A DNA stretch of 64,000 nt from Photobacterium swingsii (GCF_024346715.1 NZ_AP024853.1:1612001-1676000), one strand, 5' to 3'. Counted from the first letter of the stretch, positions 1-9,098 are shown. Notes: generated by a model from the sequence alone, not told the origin. A program made the numbers and translations.

Positions 1-1194
1 GAAAAGAAAGCGTTAGATACAAGTATTGTAACGGCTGGTCGTTCAAAAAAGTGGACGCAAAAATTAGTTAATCCACCTGTGAGTCGCGCATCGACGATAG
101 TGTTTGATAGCGTGGCTGATATGAAAGAATCTGCGTCTAAGCGCATGGATAAGTCATTGTTTTATGGGCGCCGCGGCACGAATACGCATTTTGCTTTTCA
201 AGATGCTATGGTGGAGCTAGAAGGTGGCGTGGGTTGTGCTTTATACCCTTGTGGGACAGCGGCAATCAGCAACGCGATTTTATCGTTTGTAAAAACAGGC
301 GATCATATTTTAATGGTTGATGGCGCTTATGAGCCAACCCGCGATTTTTGTGACAAGATCCTGAAGAATATGGGGGTCGAAACAACCTACTACGATCCTA
401 TGATAGGCGAAGGACTTCGTGATTTAATTCAGCCCAATACCAGCGTACTTTTCCTCGAATCGCCGTGCTCTATCACTATGGAAGTACAAGACGTGCCGAC
501 CCTTGCGCGTATAGCTCACGAACAAGATATTGTCGTGATGTTAGATAACACTTGGGCATCGCCAATTAATTTTCAGCCTTTTGAGCATGGTGTCGATATT
601 TCGGTTCAGGCGGCAACAAAATATGTAGTGGGTCATTCTGATGTGATGTTGGGAACGGCGACAGCGAATGCCCGCTGCTGGGATCAGCTCCGTGAAAATA
701 GCTATTTGATGGGGCAATGCACATCGCCAGATGATGTTTATTTAGCTATGCGTGGTTTGCGAACCTTAGGTGTTCGCTTAAAACAGCATGAAAAAAATGC
801 TCTTCGTGTCGCGCATTGGTTAGCTGAGCGTGATGAAGTCGATCATGTTCGCCACCCTGCATTACCGTCTTGTGAAGGACATGAGTTTTTTAAACGTGAC
901 TTTAAAGGCTCCAATGGTTTGTTTTCTTTGGTGCTTAACCGGGGAAATACCGAGGCACTGACCGCGCTACTCGATGGGATGGAGCATTTCAGTATGGGGT
1001 ATTCGTGGGGAGGCTTTGAAAGCCTTATTTTGGCGAATGAAAATATTAATAACCTGAGAACAGCGAAGAAGAAAGACTTTGCAGGCCCAATGTTACGTTT
1101 GCATATAGGGCTAGAAGATCCTGAAGATTTAATTCGTGATTTAGAGCTAGGTTTTGAGCGCTTTAATGCCGTTCTTAACCGGGATGAACGTTAG
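1..1194 (+). CDS. metC: Cystathionine beta-lyase, 5' end outside window
   Basis: PLP-dependent enzyme of the Cys/Met metabolism family; it cleaves cystathionine to homocysteine, pyruvate and ammonia in methionine synthesis. The frame is open from base 1, so the gene starts upstream and 397 residues are visible. A GTG at 79 is an internal codon, because family-like sequence (TAGRSKKWTQKLVNPP) precedes it. The Schiff-base lysine lies in SVQAATKYVVGHSD, and MVDGAYEPTRDFCDK and DNTWASP are typical of the fold. The length is close to E. coli MetC (about 395), so only a few N-terminal residues are missing. A strong terminator follows. MetC and MetB are related; the visible sequence reads more like MetC. 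Confidence 0.93.
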   Translation, partial: EKKALDTSIVTAGRSKKWTQKLVNPPVSRASTIVFDSVADMKESASKRMDKSLFYGRRGTNTHFAFQDAMVELEGGVGCALYPCGTAAISNAILSFVKTGDHILMVDGAYEPTRDFCDKILKNMGVETTYYDPMIGEGLRDLIQPNTSVLFLESPCSITMEVQDVPTLARIAHEQDIVVMLDNTWASPINFQPFEHGVDISVQAATKYVVGHSDVMLGTATANARCWDQLRENSYLMGQCTSPDDVYLAMRGLRTLGVRLKQHEKNALRVAHWLAERDEVDHVRHPALPSCEGHEFFKRDFKGSNGLFSLVLNRGNTEALTALLDGMEHFSMGYSWGGFESLILANENINNLRTAKKKDFAGPMLRLHIGLEDPEDLIRDLELGFERFNAVLNRDER

Positions 1195-1215
1195 TCTCCT
1201 TCATTTATTGAGAAA

Positions 1216-1237
1216 AGCCACCTTCGGGTGGTTTTTT
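1216..1237 (+). terminator. Rho-independent terminator of metC
   Basis: Stem CCACC / GGTGG with a TTCG tetraloop followed by six T, 22 bases after the metC stop. Confidence 0.85.
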
Positions 1238-1379
1238 GCTTTTGAATCCTTTTTCTGCCTTTCTCATTTAATTCTAGCTATTCGATAAAGTGTACTGGCT
1301 TGCTGATATTGAGATTAAATAGTGAAAATTCCTTCTTGGTATAAAATTAAAGGACATATTGAAATGGTAAGGGCTTGTC

Positions 1380-1724
1380 ATGCAACAATCGAAGTTAATG
1401 TGGTTCGCTTCAGGGATGATGGTTATGTCGCTAGTCGGTTGTACTAATAGTAGTGTTAATAATATTGATACGGGGTTAGATAACTATCAATTCTTACCCG
1501 ATGAGTATGATGTCGAAACTGAATACAACAGTATATATTTTTATGGTTTTAATCAGGGATGCCGTTCAAAGACGTATGATTCCCAAAGTGGACGTTTACC
1601 TGTTGAGATTGATAATACATTAGCCCAAAGAAGCCAAAAATATAATGACGGGATCGAAGCAGGAAGAAAAGCGTGTGAAGATGGAACCCCAAGAACGGTT
1701 TCGAATTACATTGAAAACAAATAA
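1380..1724 (+). CDS. Small putative lipoprotein
   Basis: 114 residues. The N-terminus has a short charged start, a hydrophobic stretch and a lipobox ending LVGC at about residue 21, so it should be exported and lipid-anchored. The mature part is acidic, rich in Asn, Asp and Tyr, with two further cysteines (NQGCRSK and RKACEDG) that could pair. I recognise no domain and propose no function. The ATG at 1380 is the only start that leaves a complete signal peptide. The gene stands alone and ends at a strong bidirectional terminator shared with the convergent gene. Confidence 0.72.
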   Translation: MQQSKLMWFASGMMVMSLVGCTNSSVNNIDTGLDNYQFLPDEYDVETEYNSIYFYGFNQGCRSKTYDSQSGRLPVEIDNTLAQRSQKYNDGIEAGRKACEDGTPRTVSNYIENK

Positions 1725-1810
1725 AAATAATAACGTTATGAAATTTAAGATAAAAGTAATGTAATCTGTTATCTGGTTTTATCTTTTATAAAAAAGTAAT
1801 AACGAAATGA

Positions 1811-1843
1811 AAAAGGGAGTAGTAATAGTTACTACTCCCTTTA
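1811..1843. terminator. Bidirectional terminator
   Basis: Perfect 14-bp inverted repeat AAAGGGAGTAGTAA / TTACTACTCCCTTT around the 3-base loop TAG, A-rich on the left and T-rich on the right. It lies between the convergent lipoprotein gene and the 94-residue gene and can serve both. Confidence 0.85.
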
Positions 1844-1894
1844 CTTATAATGCGGTTGGGTTGCTTGAATACTATGCAATAGGTTGTCTAGTTT

Positions 1895-2179
1895 TTAGGC
1901 TGCATTTAAATCAGTGAATGATGAAACCTTGCCATTTATGAACTGAACAGGAACAACCATAGATATTTCAGGCAGAAGTAAATGGGCATCAAGCGAAGTT
2001 GATTCAATAGGCTTCACAACAATGTGTAAATGATGGTCTAAAGTACTTCGGAGCTTGCTAATGCTGAGAATGCCGCCTCCGTCGATTTCAGTATAGCTAT
2101 CGTTTTCAGAGTACACCCAACAAGCGACAGAGCGGTGCTGTTTCTCAATTTGATCGAGGAAGGCGGTAATGTTTTTCAT
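1895..2179 (-). CDS. Conserved hypothetical protein, 94 aa
   Basis: Soluble protein of 94 residues with no signal peptide or membrane segment. It reads as a plausible folded domain (MKNITAFLDQIEKQH near the start, then alternating beta-like stretches such as HIVVKPIES). It has an ATG start and ends facing the strong hairpin at 1811-1843. I do not recognise the family. A 300-bp AT-rich spacer separates it from the divergent tag gene and must hold both promoters. Confidence 0.6.
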   Translation of the reverse strand: MKNITAFLDQIEKQHRSVACWVYSENDSYTEIDGGGILSISKLRSTLDHHLHIVVKPIESTSLDAHLLLPEISMVVPVQFINGKVSSFTDLNAA

Positions 2180-2480
2180 AAAAATCCTTTTTCTTACATC
2201 AATAATATTAGTATTGATTCCTAGACATTATGGAACGACCAGCAAATTTAGCAAATGAAAATATGGTTTATTATGCAATATGTGAAGGCAACGGGAGTTT
2301 TTTGTCGTTTATTATAAGCTGTTATTTACTCATGTTGTAAATAACGATGTAAATAGTTGCTTTATAGTATGAAAATATTGACAAGCTATATTGGTTCGTC
2401 AAAAAAATGGCACTAACAAATGATTTATCTATATTCAAAAATTATATAAATTAAAAAAGCATTAATTTAAGGATAATATA

Positions 2481-3071
2481 ATGGAAGTAAATAGTTGTGG
2501 CTGGGCGCAGCATCATCCGCTAGAAAAACATTACCATGATACAGAATGGGGAATACCCATAGTCAATGATACTCAATTATTTGAATTTATTACGCTTGAG
2601 GGGGCTCAAGCAGGACTAAGCTGGTTAACGGTATTGAAAAAACGAGATGGTTATAAAAGTGCTTTTTTAGATTATGATTTGGCACGACTCGCAGCGTTGG
2701 ATGAAAAACATGTTGATGCCATTATTGCGCAATATGATGTGATCAAACATCGTGGGAAGATTGCCTCTGTATTTACAAATGCAGCAGCGGCAATCGCCTT
2801 GCAAAAAGAATATGGCTCGCTGGCTGCTGCACTTTGGCAATTTACCGATGGTTTACCTATTAATAATACGTGGCGTTCGATGTCTGATGTACCTGTATCG
2901 ACCGACGCGTCGAAAGCGATGAGCAAGTTTTTGAAGAAGAAGGGATTCAAGTTTGTAGGTGAAACCATTTGTTATGCCTTTATGCAAGCAACGGGAATGG
3001 TGAATGATCACGCTATACATTGTGAGTGTTATCAAAAAGTGATAGCGAAACAGAAGCTAGTGTTTCGTTAA
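2481..3071 (+). CDS. tag: DNA-3-methyladenine glycosylase I
   Basis: Base-excision repair glycosylase that removes 3-methyladenine from alkylated DNA. The 196 residues compare with about 187 in E. coli Tag. The family zinc ligands are present: Cys6 in SCGW, His19 in YHDTEWG, and His177 and Cys181 in NDHAIHCEC. The catalytic-pocket segment LEGAQAGLSWLTVLKKR and the HhH-like stretch KHRGKIASV are clear, as is KKKGFKFVGETICYAFMQA near the C-terminus. The ATG at 2481 follows an AAGGA ribosome site. It may be read through into the cation transporter 45 bases downstream, since no terminator separates them. Confidence 0.96.
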   Translation: MEVNSCGWAQHHPLEKHYHDTEWGIPIVNDTQLFEFITLEGAQAGLSWLTVLKKRDGYKSAFLDYDLARLAALDEKHVDAIIAQYDVIKHRGKIASVFTNAAAAIALQKEYGSLAAALWQFTDGLPINNTWRSMSDVPVSTDASKAMSKFLKKKGFKFVGETICYAFMQATGMVNDHAIHCECYQKVIAKQKLVFR

Positions 3072-3116
3072 GCTCCTCGTTATCATATTGGTTGATTGAG
3101 GTAATTGAGAATCCAC

Positions 3117-4049
3117 ATGTCAGAGCAGCCAGTAAAAATAATTCAGAAAGCCACTTGGGTTGGTTCAATAGCTAACGTTGCATTAGCTATCCTTAAAATA
3201 ACTGTGGGAAAAATCACAGGTAGCCAAGCGTTGGTTGCCGATGGTGTCCACAGTTTTTCGGATCTTGTTACTGATACCGCTATTTTGATTGGTTCTCGTT
3301 ATTGGACTGCTCCTGCTGATAAAGAACATCCTTACGGTCATGGTCGATTTGAAACGCTAACAAATATTTTTATAGGCGTTATCTTAGCTATCGTCGGGCT
3401 GGGCATTGGCTGGGATTCAATCAGTAGTATTGGGCATGAGCCTACAACAACACCGGGAATGTTGGCCTTTGGTGCTGCGATTGCCTCTATATTAGTTAAA
3501 GAAGTGCTCTATCGTTGGACAATTATCCAAGCGAAAAAGATCAACAGCCGTGCATTACACGCCAATGCTTGGCATCACCGCTCAGATGCGCTTAGTTCGT
3601 TGCCTGTTGCTATTGCGGTCATTGCGAATTATGTTCTGCCTGATCTGCACTATCTTGACCAAGTCGCAGCATTACTTGTAACCGCGATGATTCTAAAAGC
3701 AGCCTTTGAAATATTATGGCCTGCGATCTGGGAGTTGACGGAAGCTGAAGCCGATAGCGAACTTGAACAAAAAATCCAGCGCTATGCCGCCGGTGATAAA
3801 GACATTGGTGAAGTGCATGCGATTCGAAGCCGTCGAACAGGAAGCAATATTTTATTGGACTTTCATTTGCTGGTGGATCCTGAGATGTCGGTGGATAATG
3901 CTCATACGATCGCAGAGAATTTCAAAAGCCATATTTTAAAAGAAATAGACGAAGTCGTGGATGTCATTATTCACATAGAGCCTTACAATTGCGCAGAGCG
4001 AGTGAATAACCCTTGTTGTGGCGATGATAAATGTAAAGAGACAGACTAG
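3117..4049 (+). CDS. Cation diffusion facilitator (FieF-like metal efflux)
   Basis: Inner-membrane divalent cation/proton antiporter of the CDF family, exporting iron, zinc or similar ions. The first metal motif is in ALVADGVHSFSDLVTD and the second is the HxxxD pair in HAWHHRSDALSS, as in FieF-type transporters. A cytoplasmic C-terminal domain of about 90 residues follows the membrane part. It ends in a Cys/His-rich tail (IHIEPYNCAERV, NPCCGDDKC) that is unusual and could bind metal. I chose the ATG at 3117, preceded by GAGA, over the TTG at 3105. A terminator follows. The exact substrate cannot be read from sequence. Confidence 0.88.
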   Translation: MSEQPVKIIQKATWVGSIANVALAILKITVGKITGSQALVADGVHSFSDLVTDTAILIGSRYWTAPADKEHPYGHGRFETLTNIFIGVILAIVGLGIGWDSISSIGHEPTTTPGMLAFGAAIASILVKEVLYRWTIIQAKKINSRALHANAWHHRSDALSSLPVAIAVIANYVLPDLHYLDQVAALLVTAMILKAAFEILWPAIWELTEAEADSELEQKIQRYAAGDKDIGEVHAIRSRRTGSNILLDFHLLVDPEMSVDNAHTIAENFKSHILKEIDEVVDVIIHIEPYNCAERVNNPCCGDDKCKETD

Positions 4050-4090
4050 ATCAAGATCGTGTGAGCAAATAAACACTTATCGTTTCAATA

Positions 4091-4117
4091 AAACGTCAGC
4101 GCAGGCTGGCGTTTTTT
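4091..4117 (+). terminator. Rho-independent terminator
   Basis: Stem CGTCAGC / GCTGGCG with a short GCAG loop followed by six T, 42 bases after the cation transporter stop. Confidence 0.85.
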
Positions 4118-4231
4118 GTTTGTCTCATAGATAAGATAGGGCGTTTATTTGTTGTTTAGCTAAGATTTATTACAGGTAGTCGATTACTGCTTAGTTTTAA
4201 TCGGCAGGGGAGCCTATTAGGGAGCGAAGAT

Positions 4232-4621
4232 ATGCCATTAATAAGAATTAAATCTTTACCTTTTTCGCAACAAGAAGTGCCGATTCCACAGGTATTGAAT
4301 AGCCTTTCTAGAGCAGTTTCAGCAGCAACAGACATAGATCCTCACCATATTATGCTCACGTGGGATTACATACCCGCGGGACACTACGTGCACGGAGGAA
4401 AAGCCGTTCATCAGCAACCCATTAACACTCACCCGATTTTGATTGACCTTATAGCCCCCAACTTTAATACGGAACAACAAATCGCCTCGATGCTGGAGTT
4501 GATAGCTTCGACCTTAATCGAACAAGTACCTGTAGCCAAAAACAATATATTTATTAATTTTACACCAGCCTATAGCGATGGCGTTTATGACAGCGGTCAG
4601 GTTGTTGAATGGGATGAATAA
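4232..4621 (+). CDS. Tautomerase-like (MIF/4-OT fold) protein
   Basis: 129 residues beginning MPLIRIKSL. A proline directly after the initiator Met is the hallmark of the tautomerase superfamily, where Pro1 acts as general base once Met is removed. The rest fits one beta-alpha-beta subunit pair: a helix after residue 18, then LIDLIAPNFN, and a second helix TEQQIASMLELIASTLIEQV. The family acts on small 2-oxo or enol compounds; the substrate here is unknown. It is a single gene, with an ATG start after a GGGAG-like ribosome site. Superfamily assignment is moderate; a specific enzyme name would be a guess. Confidence 0.6.
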   Translation: MPLIRIKSLPFSQQEVPIPQVLNSLSRAVSAATDIDPHHIMLTWDYIPAGHYVHGGKAVHQQPINTHPILIDLIAPNFNTEQQIASMLELIASTLIEQVPVAKNNIFINFTPAYSDGVYDSGQVVEWDE

Positions 4622-4795
4622 ATACTTCTTCGTCCTACTATCAAGGTGAGTGATACAAAGACCTTGTTGAAAACGTCGAGATAACCATAAAAAAGCCTTA
4701 TTGCGATCTAAAGAACATTTAATGATGATTGTTATTTATTTTTCGTAATAATCACGTAGTATTCTTGGTTTGTCATTAAACCATATTTGTAGGTT

Positions 4796-5149
4796 ATGTT
4801 CTCAATACTCACTTCTTTACCGCCAATAGTCCCACTCTCTATCGCGATTGTGTGTGAAGTTATCGCGACTAGCTTCCTACCTAAAACAGAGCAATTTACT
4901 AAGCCAGGTTTGACGCTGTTAGTCTTAGTTGGTTATGGCATCGCATTTTTTATGTTATCCCTTACTGTTAAGACGATGCCCGTTGGAGTCGCGTATGCGA
5001 TTTGGTGTGGTGCTGGTATTGTATTGGTGGCTATGCTGAGTTGGCTTTTTGCTGGTCAGCATTTAGATAAGTTTGCCATCTTGGGGATTAGTTTGATCAT
5101 GGCTGGCACTATCATTATCAATGTGTTTTCGAAGTCGGTATCGCATTAA
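4796..5149 (+). CDS. Small multidrug resistance (SMR) transporter
   Basis: Four-helix inner-membrane proton antiporter of the EmrE/SugE family, 117 residues. The essential membrane glutamate is in AIVCEVIATSFLPKTEQF, and YAIWCGAGIVLVAMLSW matches the third-helix dimer motif of EmrE-type pumps. It has about seven extra residues before the first helix compared with EmrE. Expected substrates are quaternary ammonium compounds or other lipophilic cations. The gene stands alone and ends at a strong terminator. EmrE-like pumps and guanidinium exporters are hard to separate by eye. Confidence 0.88.
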   Translation: MFSILTSLPPIVPLSIAIVCEVIATSFLPKTEQFTKPGLTLLVLVGYGIAFFMLSLTVKTMPVGVAYAIWCGAGIVLVAMLSWLFAGQHLDKFAILGISLIMAGTIIINVFSKSVSH

Positions 5150-5190
5150 TATATAAATAGCCTTTTTACCGTCCGGCACTTGTCTATGTA

Positions 5191-5226
5191 AGCCCATAAA
5201 CAGCTCTTGATTTATGGGCTTTTTTA
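5191..5226 (+). terminator. Rho-independent terminator
   Basis: Stem AGCCCATAAA / TTTATGGGCT with a 10-base loop and a T run, 42 bases after the SMR gene. Confidence 0.85.
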
Positions 5227-5387
5227 TTTACACATTTTCATGCTGTATACCGCTTCTTTTTGATTATGGTCGCACTTAGTTGATGTTTTTATACTTGCGA
5301 TGGAGTCTGTAAGGCGTGGTGAGGGAGTGAGTTTTCCTCTCGTTTATTTATTCCTTAACAGCGGTTGGGATGAATAGCTTGCATGCG

Positions 5388-5405
5388 TGTAAGAGATCTC
5401 TTACA
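5388..5405 (+). promoter_or_regulatory. GacA/UvrY (VarA) activator box of csrB
   Basis: TGTAAGAGATCTCTTACA is a perfect 18-bp palindrome. It matches the TGTAAG-N6-CTTACA consensus used by GacA-family response regulators upstream of csrB/rsm genes. It lies about 185 bases before the predicted csrB start, the usual distance for this box. Confidence 0.88.
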
Positions 5406-5538
5406 AACAAGTGAGACTATATCAGAAAATGCTGCATGTTATTTCTTTCGATAATAGAACTTCCCTTTATAAACAGTGCCTTATGGTGTTGTTGTTAAAA
5501 TAAGTGAATGGGAAAAGAAAAAATGTGATCTAAGAGCA

Positions 5539-5566
5539 TTGCTTCAAATCCTAGATCGCGTAATCT
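5539..5566 (+). promoter_or_regulatory. Predicted sigma-70 promoter of csrB
   Basis: TTGCTT (5539-5544) and TAATCT (5561-5566), 16 bases apart, place a start at about 5573, just before the GTC that opens the RNA's first hairpin. Confidence 0.55.
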
Positions 5567-5572
5567 TTATCT

Positions 5573-5964
5573 CGTCGGAAGGAACTGACGGAACGGAACA
5601 GGAACTAGGCCAAGGATTTGGTAGCCTCAGGAAGAGGACGGTAGATTAGGATGATTTATCGGACAAGGACTGTGAAGGGACAATCGAATGGAATCGATAT
5701 AGTAAATAGGATATTTACTAGTCAGGATGACAAATGGAACACTTCAGGATGAAGTAGGGACACCTCCAGGACGGAGAAGAGAGTCGAAACAGGAAGAATC
5801 GACGGGTCAAGGATTGATCAGTAGGACATCTCTAGGATAGAGACATAAAGGACTAAGCTGAAGGAATCAGCGTAATCATGGAATGATGCAGGGAGCACCA
5901 TAGTAGCCGGATTGCTGCAAGTAAGACCCAAGGGCGCGACGAAAGTCGCGCCCGTTCTTTTTTT
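5573..5964 (+). ncRNA. csrB: CsrB-family regulatory RNA
   Basis: Non-coding RNA of about 390 bases that titrates the translational regulator CsrA. By hand I count about 29 GGA triplets, many as AGGA or flanked by short complementary arms that place GGA in hairpin loops (for example TCCAGGACGGA, TCTAGGATAGA, CTGAAGGAATCAG). This is the CsrB/RsmY-type architecture. It ends in a strong terminator: GGGCGCGAC / GTCGCGCCC with a GAAA loop (5932-5953), then T-rich sequence. A GacA/UvrY box lies upstream, so expression should follow the BarA/UvrY (VarS/VarA) system. Vibrionaceae usually have several csr RNAs; which copy this is cannot be told. Confidence 0.93.
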
Positions 5965-6005
5965 GGGAGCTTGTCATGCCAGCCCTATCAATGATCAAAT
6001 CATTT

Positions 6006-7163
6006 TTAGCTCGCCAATACTTCTGGTTTGCGTTTTGCACTCGCAATAAGCATATAAATCGCTGTTGCCAGTAAAATCACAAAGAAGAAAGCGGTTAACC
6101 CATCTTCCGTCTTCATGAATTTATCCGCCACAATTGGTCCTAATGCAGAGCCTAAGCTGTAGCTAAATAGCATGACTTGTGTTGCCGCAACAATGAAAGC
6201 ACTATCGAGTTCATCGCATGCAAGCGTAATTGCAATTGGGTAAAGCGCAAACGCCGACATACCCAGTAGAGCAAGCATTGTCATCATCATTGCAAAGCTG
6301 GTTTCAAAGTGAATGATACCCATCGCAAAGACCCCCACCAAACAAGCTAGTGCCATCAATAATGATTTACTCATGCGGATTGATAGCCAGCTAACAATCG
6401 GCTGAATAAACATACCGCCTAAGATGATCGCTGCCATCAGTACGCTGATTTGCTCGTTAGCAATGCCTTCTTGCTGTAAAGACAGTGGCATTAGACCGTA
6501 AATCGAGCCCATTAAAATGCCTGATACAAGGCAGCCAATCAACGCTGGTTTACGCAGTTGCATGATTTGCTGCAACGATAAACTTTGCGGGTGCTCAAGT
6601 GTTGGCTGGCCTTGTTTGCACAGTAGTGGAGGCAGCATTGCTACACACAATAGTGCCAGAATCATGATAAAAGGTTCGAAACCTTGAGTCCCAATAACTG
6701 TAATTCCAAACTGCCCCAGTGTTGTACCGCCATACAATGATGTCATGTAAAAGCCTAGGCGTTTAGCACGCTCTTTCTTATCACCGATCAGCAACCATGA
6801 TTCAATAACAACAAACACACCAGCAACGGCGATACCCGCGATGAAACGCGCAAGTAGCCATACTTGCTGCGATGGCACCAAAGGCATCATGATCACGGTT
6901 GCTGCAAGTAAGCTCAAAAAAGCAACGAATGAAACACGGTGCCCTAAGCGAACCACAATAGGCTCTACAATAATAGAACCTAGGAGTAGGCCACAGTAAT
7001 AACTACTTGCTAACCAACTTACTAGATCCTGACTCATCTTAAATTCATTCGTAATTAACGGAATAAGACTCATCAAGTAGCCAGAAGCGATAGCAAAAAT
7101 AGTTAAGCCCGCAACAGGCACGAAAGTGCTGCTTCGACGAGCTAGAGTAGTGGTAGTTGTCAC
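6006..7163 (-). CDS. MFS transporter (YcaD-like)
   Basis: Inner-membrane major facilitator permease of 385 residues with about twelve hydrophobic helices. The family motif between helices 2 and 3 is VRLGHRVSF, and ESWLLIGDKKERAKRLGFYM in the first half resembles the YcaD group, whose substrate is unknown. The gene is convergent with csrB and ends 41 bases from the csrB terminator. A basic C-terminus (SAKRKPEVLAS) is cytoplasmic. The ATG start opens into a Thr-rich leader and then the first helix. Confidence 0.8.
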   Translation of the reverse strand: MTTTTTLARRSSTFVPVAGLTIFAIASGYLMSLIPLITNEFKMSQDLVSWLASSYYCGLLLGSIIVEPIVVRLGHRVSFVAFLSLLAATVIMMPLVPSQQVWLLARFIAGIAVAGVFVVIESWLLIGDKKERAKRLGFYMTSLYGGTTLGQFGITVIGTQGFEPFIMILALLCVAMLPPLLCKQGQPTLEHPQSLSLQQIMQLRKPALIGCLVSGILMGSIYGLMPLSLQQEGIANEQISVLMAAIILGGMFIQPIVSWLSIRMSKSLLMALACLVGVFAMGIIHFETSFAMMMTMLALLGMSAFALYPIAITLACDELDSAFIVAATQVMLFSYSLGSALGPIVADKFMKTEDGLTAFFFVILLATAIYMLIASAKRKPEVLAS

Positions 7164-7562
7164 TACTGTGATCTCCAGTAAAAGTGTCAGTAATAAAACA
7201 GCTAAGAAAGGGCTGTTTGCTTCAGTATGTGTATAGATATTTGCAAGGAGAGTTGTTCGCGTACAACGGCAGAAAGGCTGTTGAGGTCGCTGGAATTTCG
7301 AGCAAATAATCTTAGATGGCGGGACTATATCTTAAAAAAAGAAAACGTAAAATGAGAAAAAATAATCTGAATTAACAGTAATATTAATGGTGATAATAAG
7401 AGATTTTGAATGTTTAGAGTAGGATGTTGTTTGAAGTGGTTATAAATAGCATGTTTGTTTTATATGGTTGATTTTTAATGATTTAAAAATCATCTTGATG
7501 GTTTTTAATCTTGGTTAATATAATAAATGTTTAGTGTATTAATGTTTTTATTTTAGGTATGG
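7164..7562. other. AT-rich intergenic region
   Basis: About 400 bases between the MFS gene and the marR terminator. No ORF of coding character was seen. The stretch next to 7163 must hold the MFS promoter; nothing else is recognised. Confidence 0.5.
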
Positions 7563-7614
7563 CAAGCCCATGTTTCTAGTTTGTTATTATTAACACTAAA
7601 AAATTATGGGCTTG
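7563..7614 (-). terminator. Long hairpin after marR, probable terminator
   Basis: Nine-base perfect arms CAAGCCCAT (7563-7571) and ATGGGCTTG (7606-7614) enclose a second imperfect AT-rich stem. It starts about 10 bases after the marR stop. On the minus strand no clean T run follows, so termination is likely but not certain. Confidence 0.45.
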
Positions 7615-7623
7615 AGCATGAAT

Positions 7624-8040
7624 TTAAAACTCTTGGTTCATTATTTGTAGGCACTTAAGCATGTGTAAGCGGTCGGTATCGCTGAGCTTTGCTGTAATGT
7701 CTTGCGTTAGATTCAAATGCAATTGGTCATGTTCTTGGTACAGCACTTCGCCAGACTCAGTTAGCTCTACAAGGATAGAACGACGATCGGATTCATGAGG
7801 ACGTCGGCAGATTAAATCAGCATTGACCATTTTATCGACTTGGACAGTCAGCGTGCCTGTTGTAACGCCAATTTTGTCTGCGAGTTCTTTCATTCGCATT
7901 GCGCCATGTGCGCCAAGTATTTCCACAATATGAACTTGCGGTAAGGAAAAACCCTTATCACGGACAACAGATTGCTCCCACGACGATAGCTTTTCGTAAA
8001 ATTCAATAATGGTGTGGTTTAACTGCTCGATGTCTTTCAT
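7624..8040 (-). CDS. MarR-family transcriptional regulator
   Basis: 138-residue winged-helix regulator. The recognition region is MRMKELADKIGVTTGTLT, and the wing follows as RRPHESDRRSILVELT, both typical of MarR proteins. It lies two bases downstream of the dmeF-like gene in the same direction, so the two form an operon. The 14-bp inverted repeat upstream of dmeF (9099-9141) contains MarR-like TTGAT-A-ATCAA cores and is the obvious operator. I infer that it represses its own operon and releases on metal or another signal. MarR proteins in metal operons include zinc- and copper-sensing types, but no ligand is visible. Confidence 0.88.
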   Translation of the reverse strand: MKDIEQLNHTIIEFYEKLSSWEQSVVRDKGFSLPQVHIVEILGAHGAMRMKELADKIGVTTGTLTVQVDKMVNADLICRRPHESDRRSILVELTESGEVLYQEHDQLHLNLTQDITAKLSDTDRLHMLKCLQIMNQEF

Positions 8041-8042
8041 TT

Positions 8043-9032
8043 TTATTCCGAGGCCACCTCATTATGATGGCATTGCTGAACTTCAATCGTTAAGTGGTTG
8101 AGTTTATCGAAATTTCGAAGTAATTGCTTGTAGTGTGTTACTTCTGCTGGGGTTGATGTAACCACAGCAATAGCCGCAGCGTAGTGATCGGCACTGACTT
8201 TCCAAATATGAATATCACTGACCTTGGTGTCTTTGTCTTGTTCTAGTGTCTCAATAATTTGTCGTTGGTACTGATTGTCTATACCAGCATCGAGCAGAAT
8301 TGGACTGGTTTGTAGCATCAATCCGTATGCCCAGCGGGTGATGATAACTGCCCCCACAACTCCCATAGCAGCGTCCATCCAATTGAATCCAAAATACTTA
8401 CCGCAGAATAAAGCGATAATCGCAAGAAGTGAGGTGAGTGCATCGGCCAATACATGGAAGTAAGCAGCCTTTAAATTGTGATCATCATGGTGCGTGTGCC
8501 CTTTATGCTGAGTATGTTCATTCGCATCATGGTGGTTATGGCTATGGCTATGGCTATGGTGATCGTGGTGATGATCATCTTTCAGTAGGAATACACTGGC
8601 TAGGTTAACAATCAGGCCGATCACAGCGACAAAGATAGCTTCATTAAATTGGATTTGCTGTGGCGAAAATAAACGGTGTACCGATTCAACTAACATGATT
8701 AGTGCTACTAACCCTAGCGCTATTGCGCTGGTAAAGCCCCCCAACACGCTTACTTTTCCTGCGCCAAAGGCAAATTTATCTGTGTTGGCATGCTTACGTG
8801 CATAGCGGTAGGCAAAAAGGGTGATCATGAAAGCAGCGGCATGTGTACCCATGTGCCAACCATCGGCCAGCAGCGCCATTGATCCATAAAGTGTACCTGC
8901 AATGATTTCAGCCAGCATAGTGACTATGGTCAATAATAAAACATAGTAAGTACGACGCTCACCTTTGTGATTGTGATTTACAAAGTCATGGCTATGTTGC
9001 CAAGGTGCAAGTGAATGTGGCTGGTGCTGCAT
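8043..9032 (-). CDS. dmeF: CDF metal efflux transporter, DmeF-like
   Basis: 329-residue inner-membrane cation diffusion facilitator. Metal-site helices are seen in ALLADGWHMGTHAAAF and in the HVLADALTSLLA segment (HxxxD). FGAGKVSVLGGFTSAIALG is characteristic of DmeF (Co/Ni efflux) proteins. Between helices 4 and 5 is a long cytoplasmic loop with over twenty histidines (such as HHHDHHSHSHSHNHHD), a metal-binding feature of the group. Its first residues also carry histidines (MQHQPHSLAPWQHSHD). It is first in a two-gene operon with the MarR gene. Whether it exports Co, Ni or Zn is not decided by the sequence. Confidence 0.88.
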   Translation of the reverse strand: MQHQPHSLAPWQHSHDFVNHNHKGERRTYYVLLLTIVTMLAEIIAGTLYGSMALLADGWHMGTHAAAFMITLFAYRYARKHANTDKFAFGAGKVSVLGGFTSAIALGLVALIMLVESVHRLFSPQQIQFNEAIFVAVIGLIVNLASVFLLKDDHHHDHHSHSHSHNHHDANEHTQHKGHTHHDDHNLKAAYFHVLADALTSLLAIIALFCGKYFGFNWMDAAMGVVGAVIITRWAYGLMLQTSPILLDAGIDNQYQRQIIETLEQDKDTKVSDIHIWKVSADHYAAAIAVVTSTPAEVTHYKQLLRNFDKLNHLTIEVQQCHHNEVASE

Positions 9033-9098
9033 ATTGAACCCTTATGTTGTTTGTTTTTTGATTTACTTGATAGCCAAGTGTTTTGACTGTTAAGTATT

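Noticed and set aside
5573..5964. Regularly spaced AGGA repeats resembling an array
   Set aside because: Not CRISPR: the repeated unit is only GGA with variable spacing and hairpin arms, which is the CsrB pattern.
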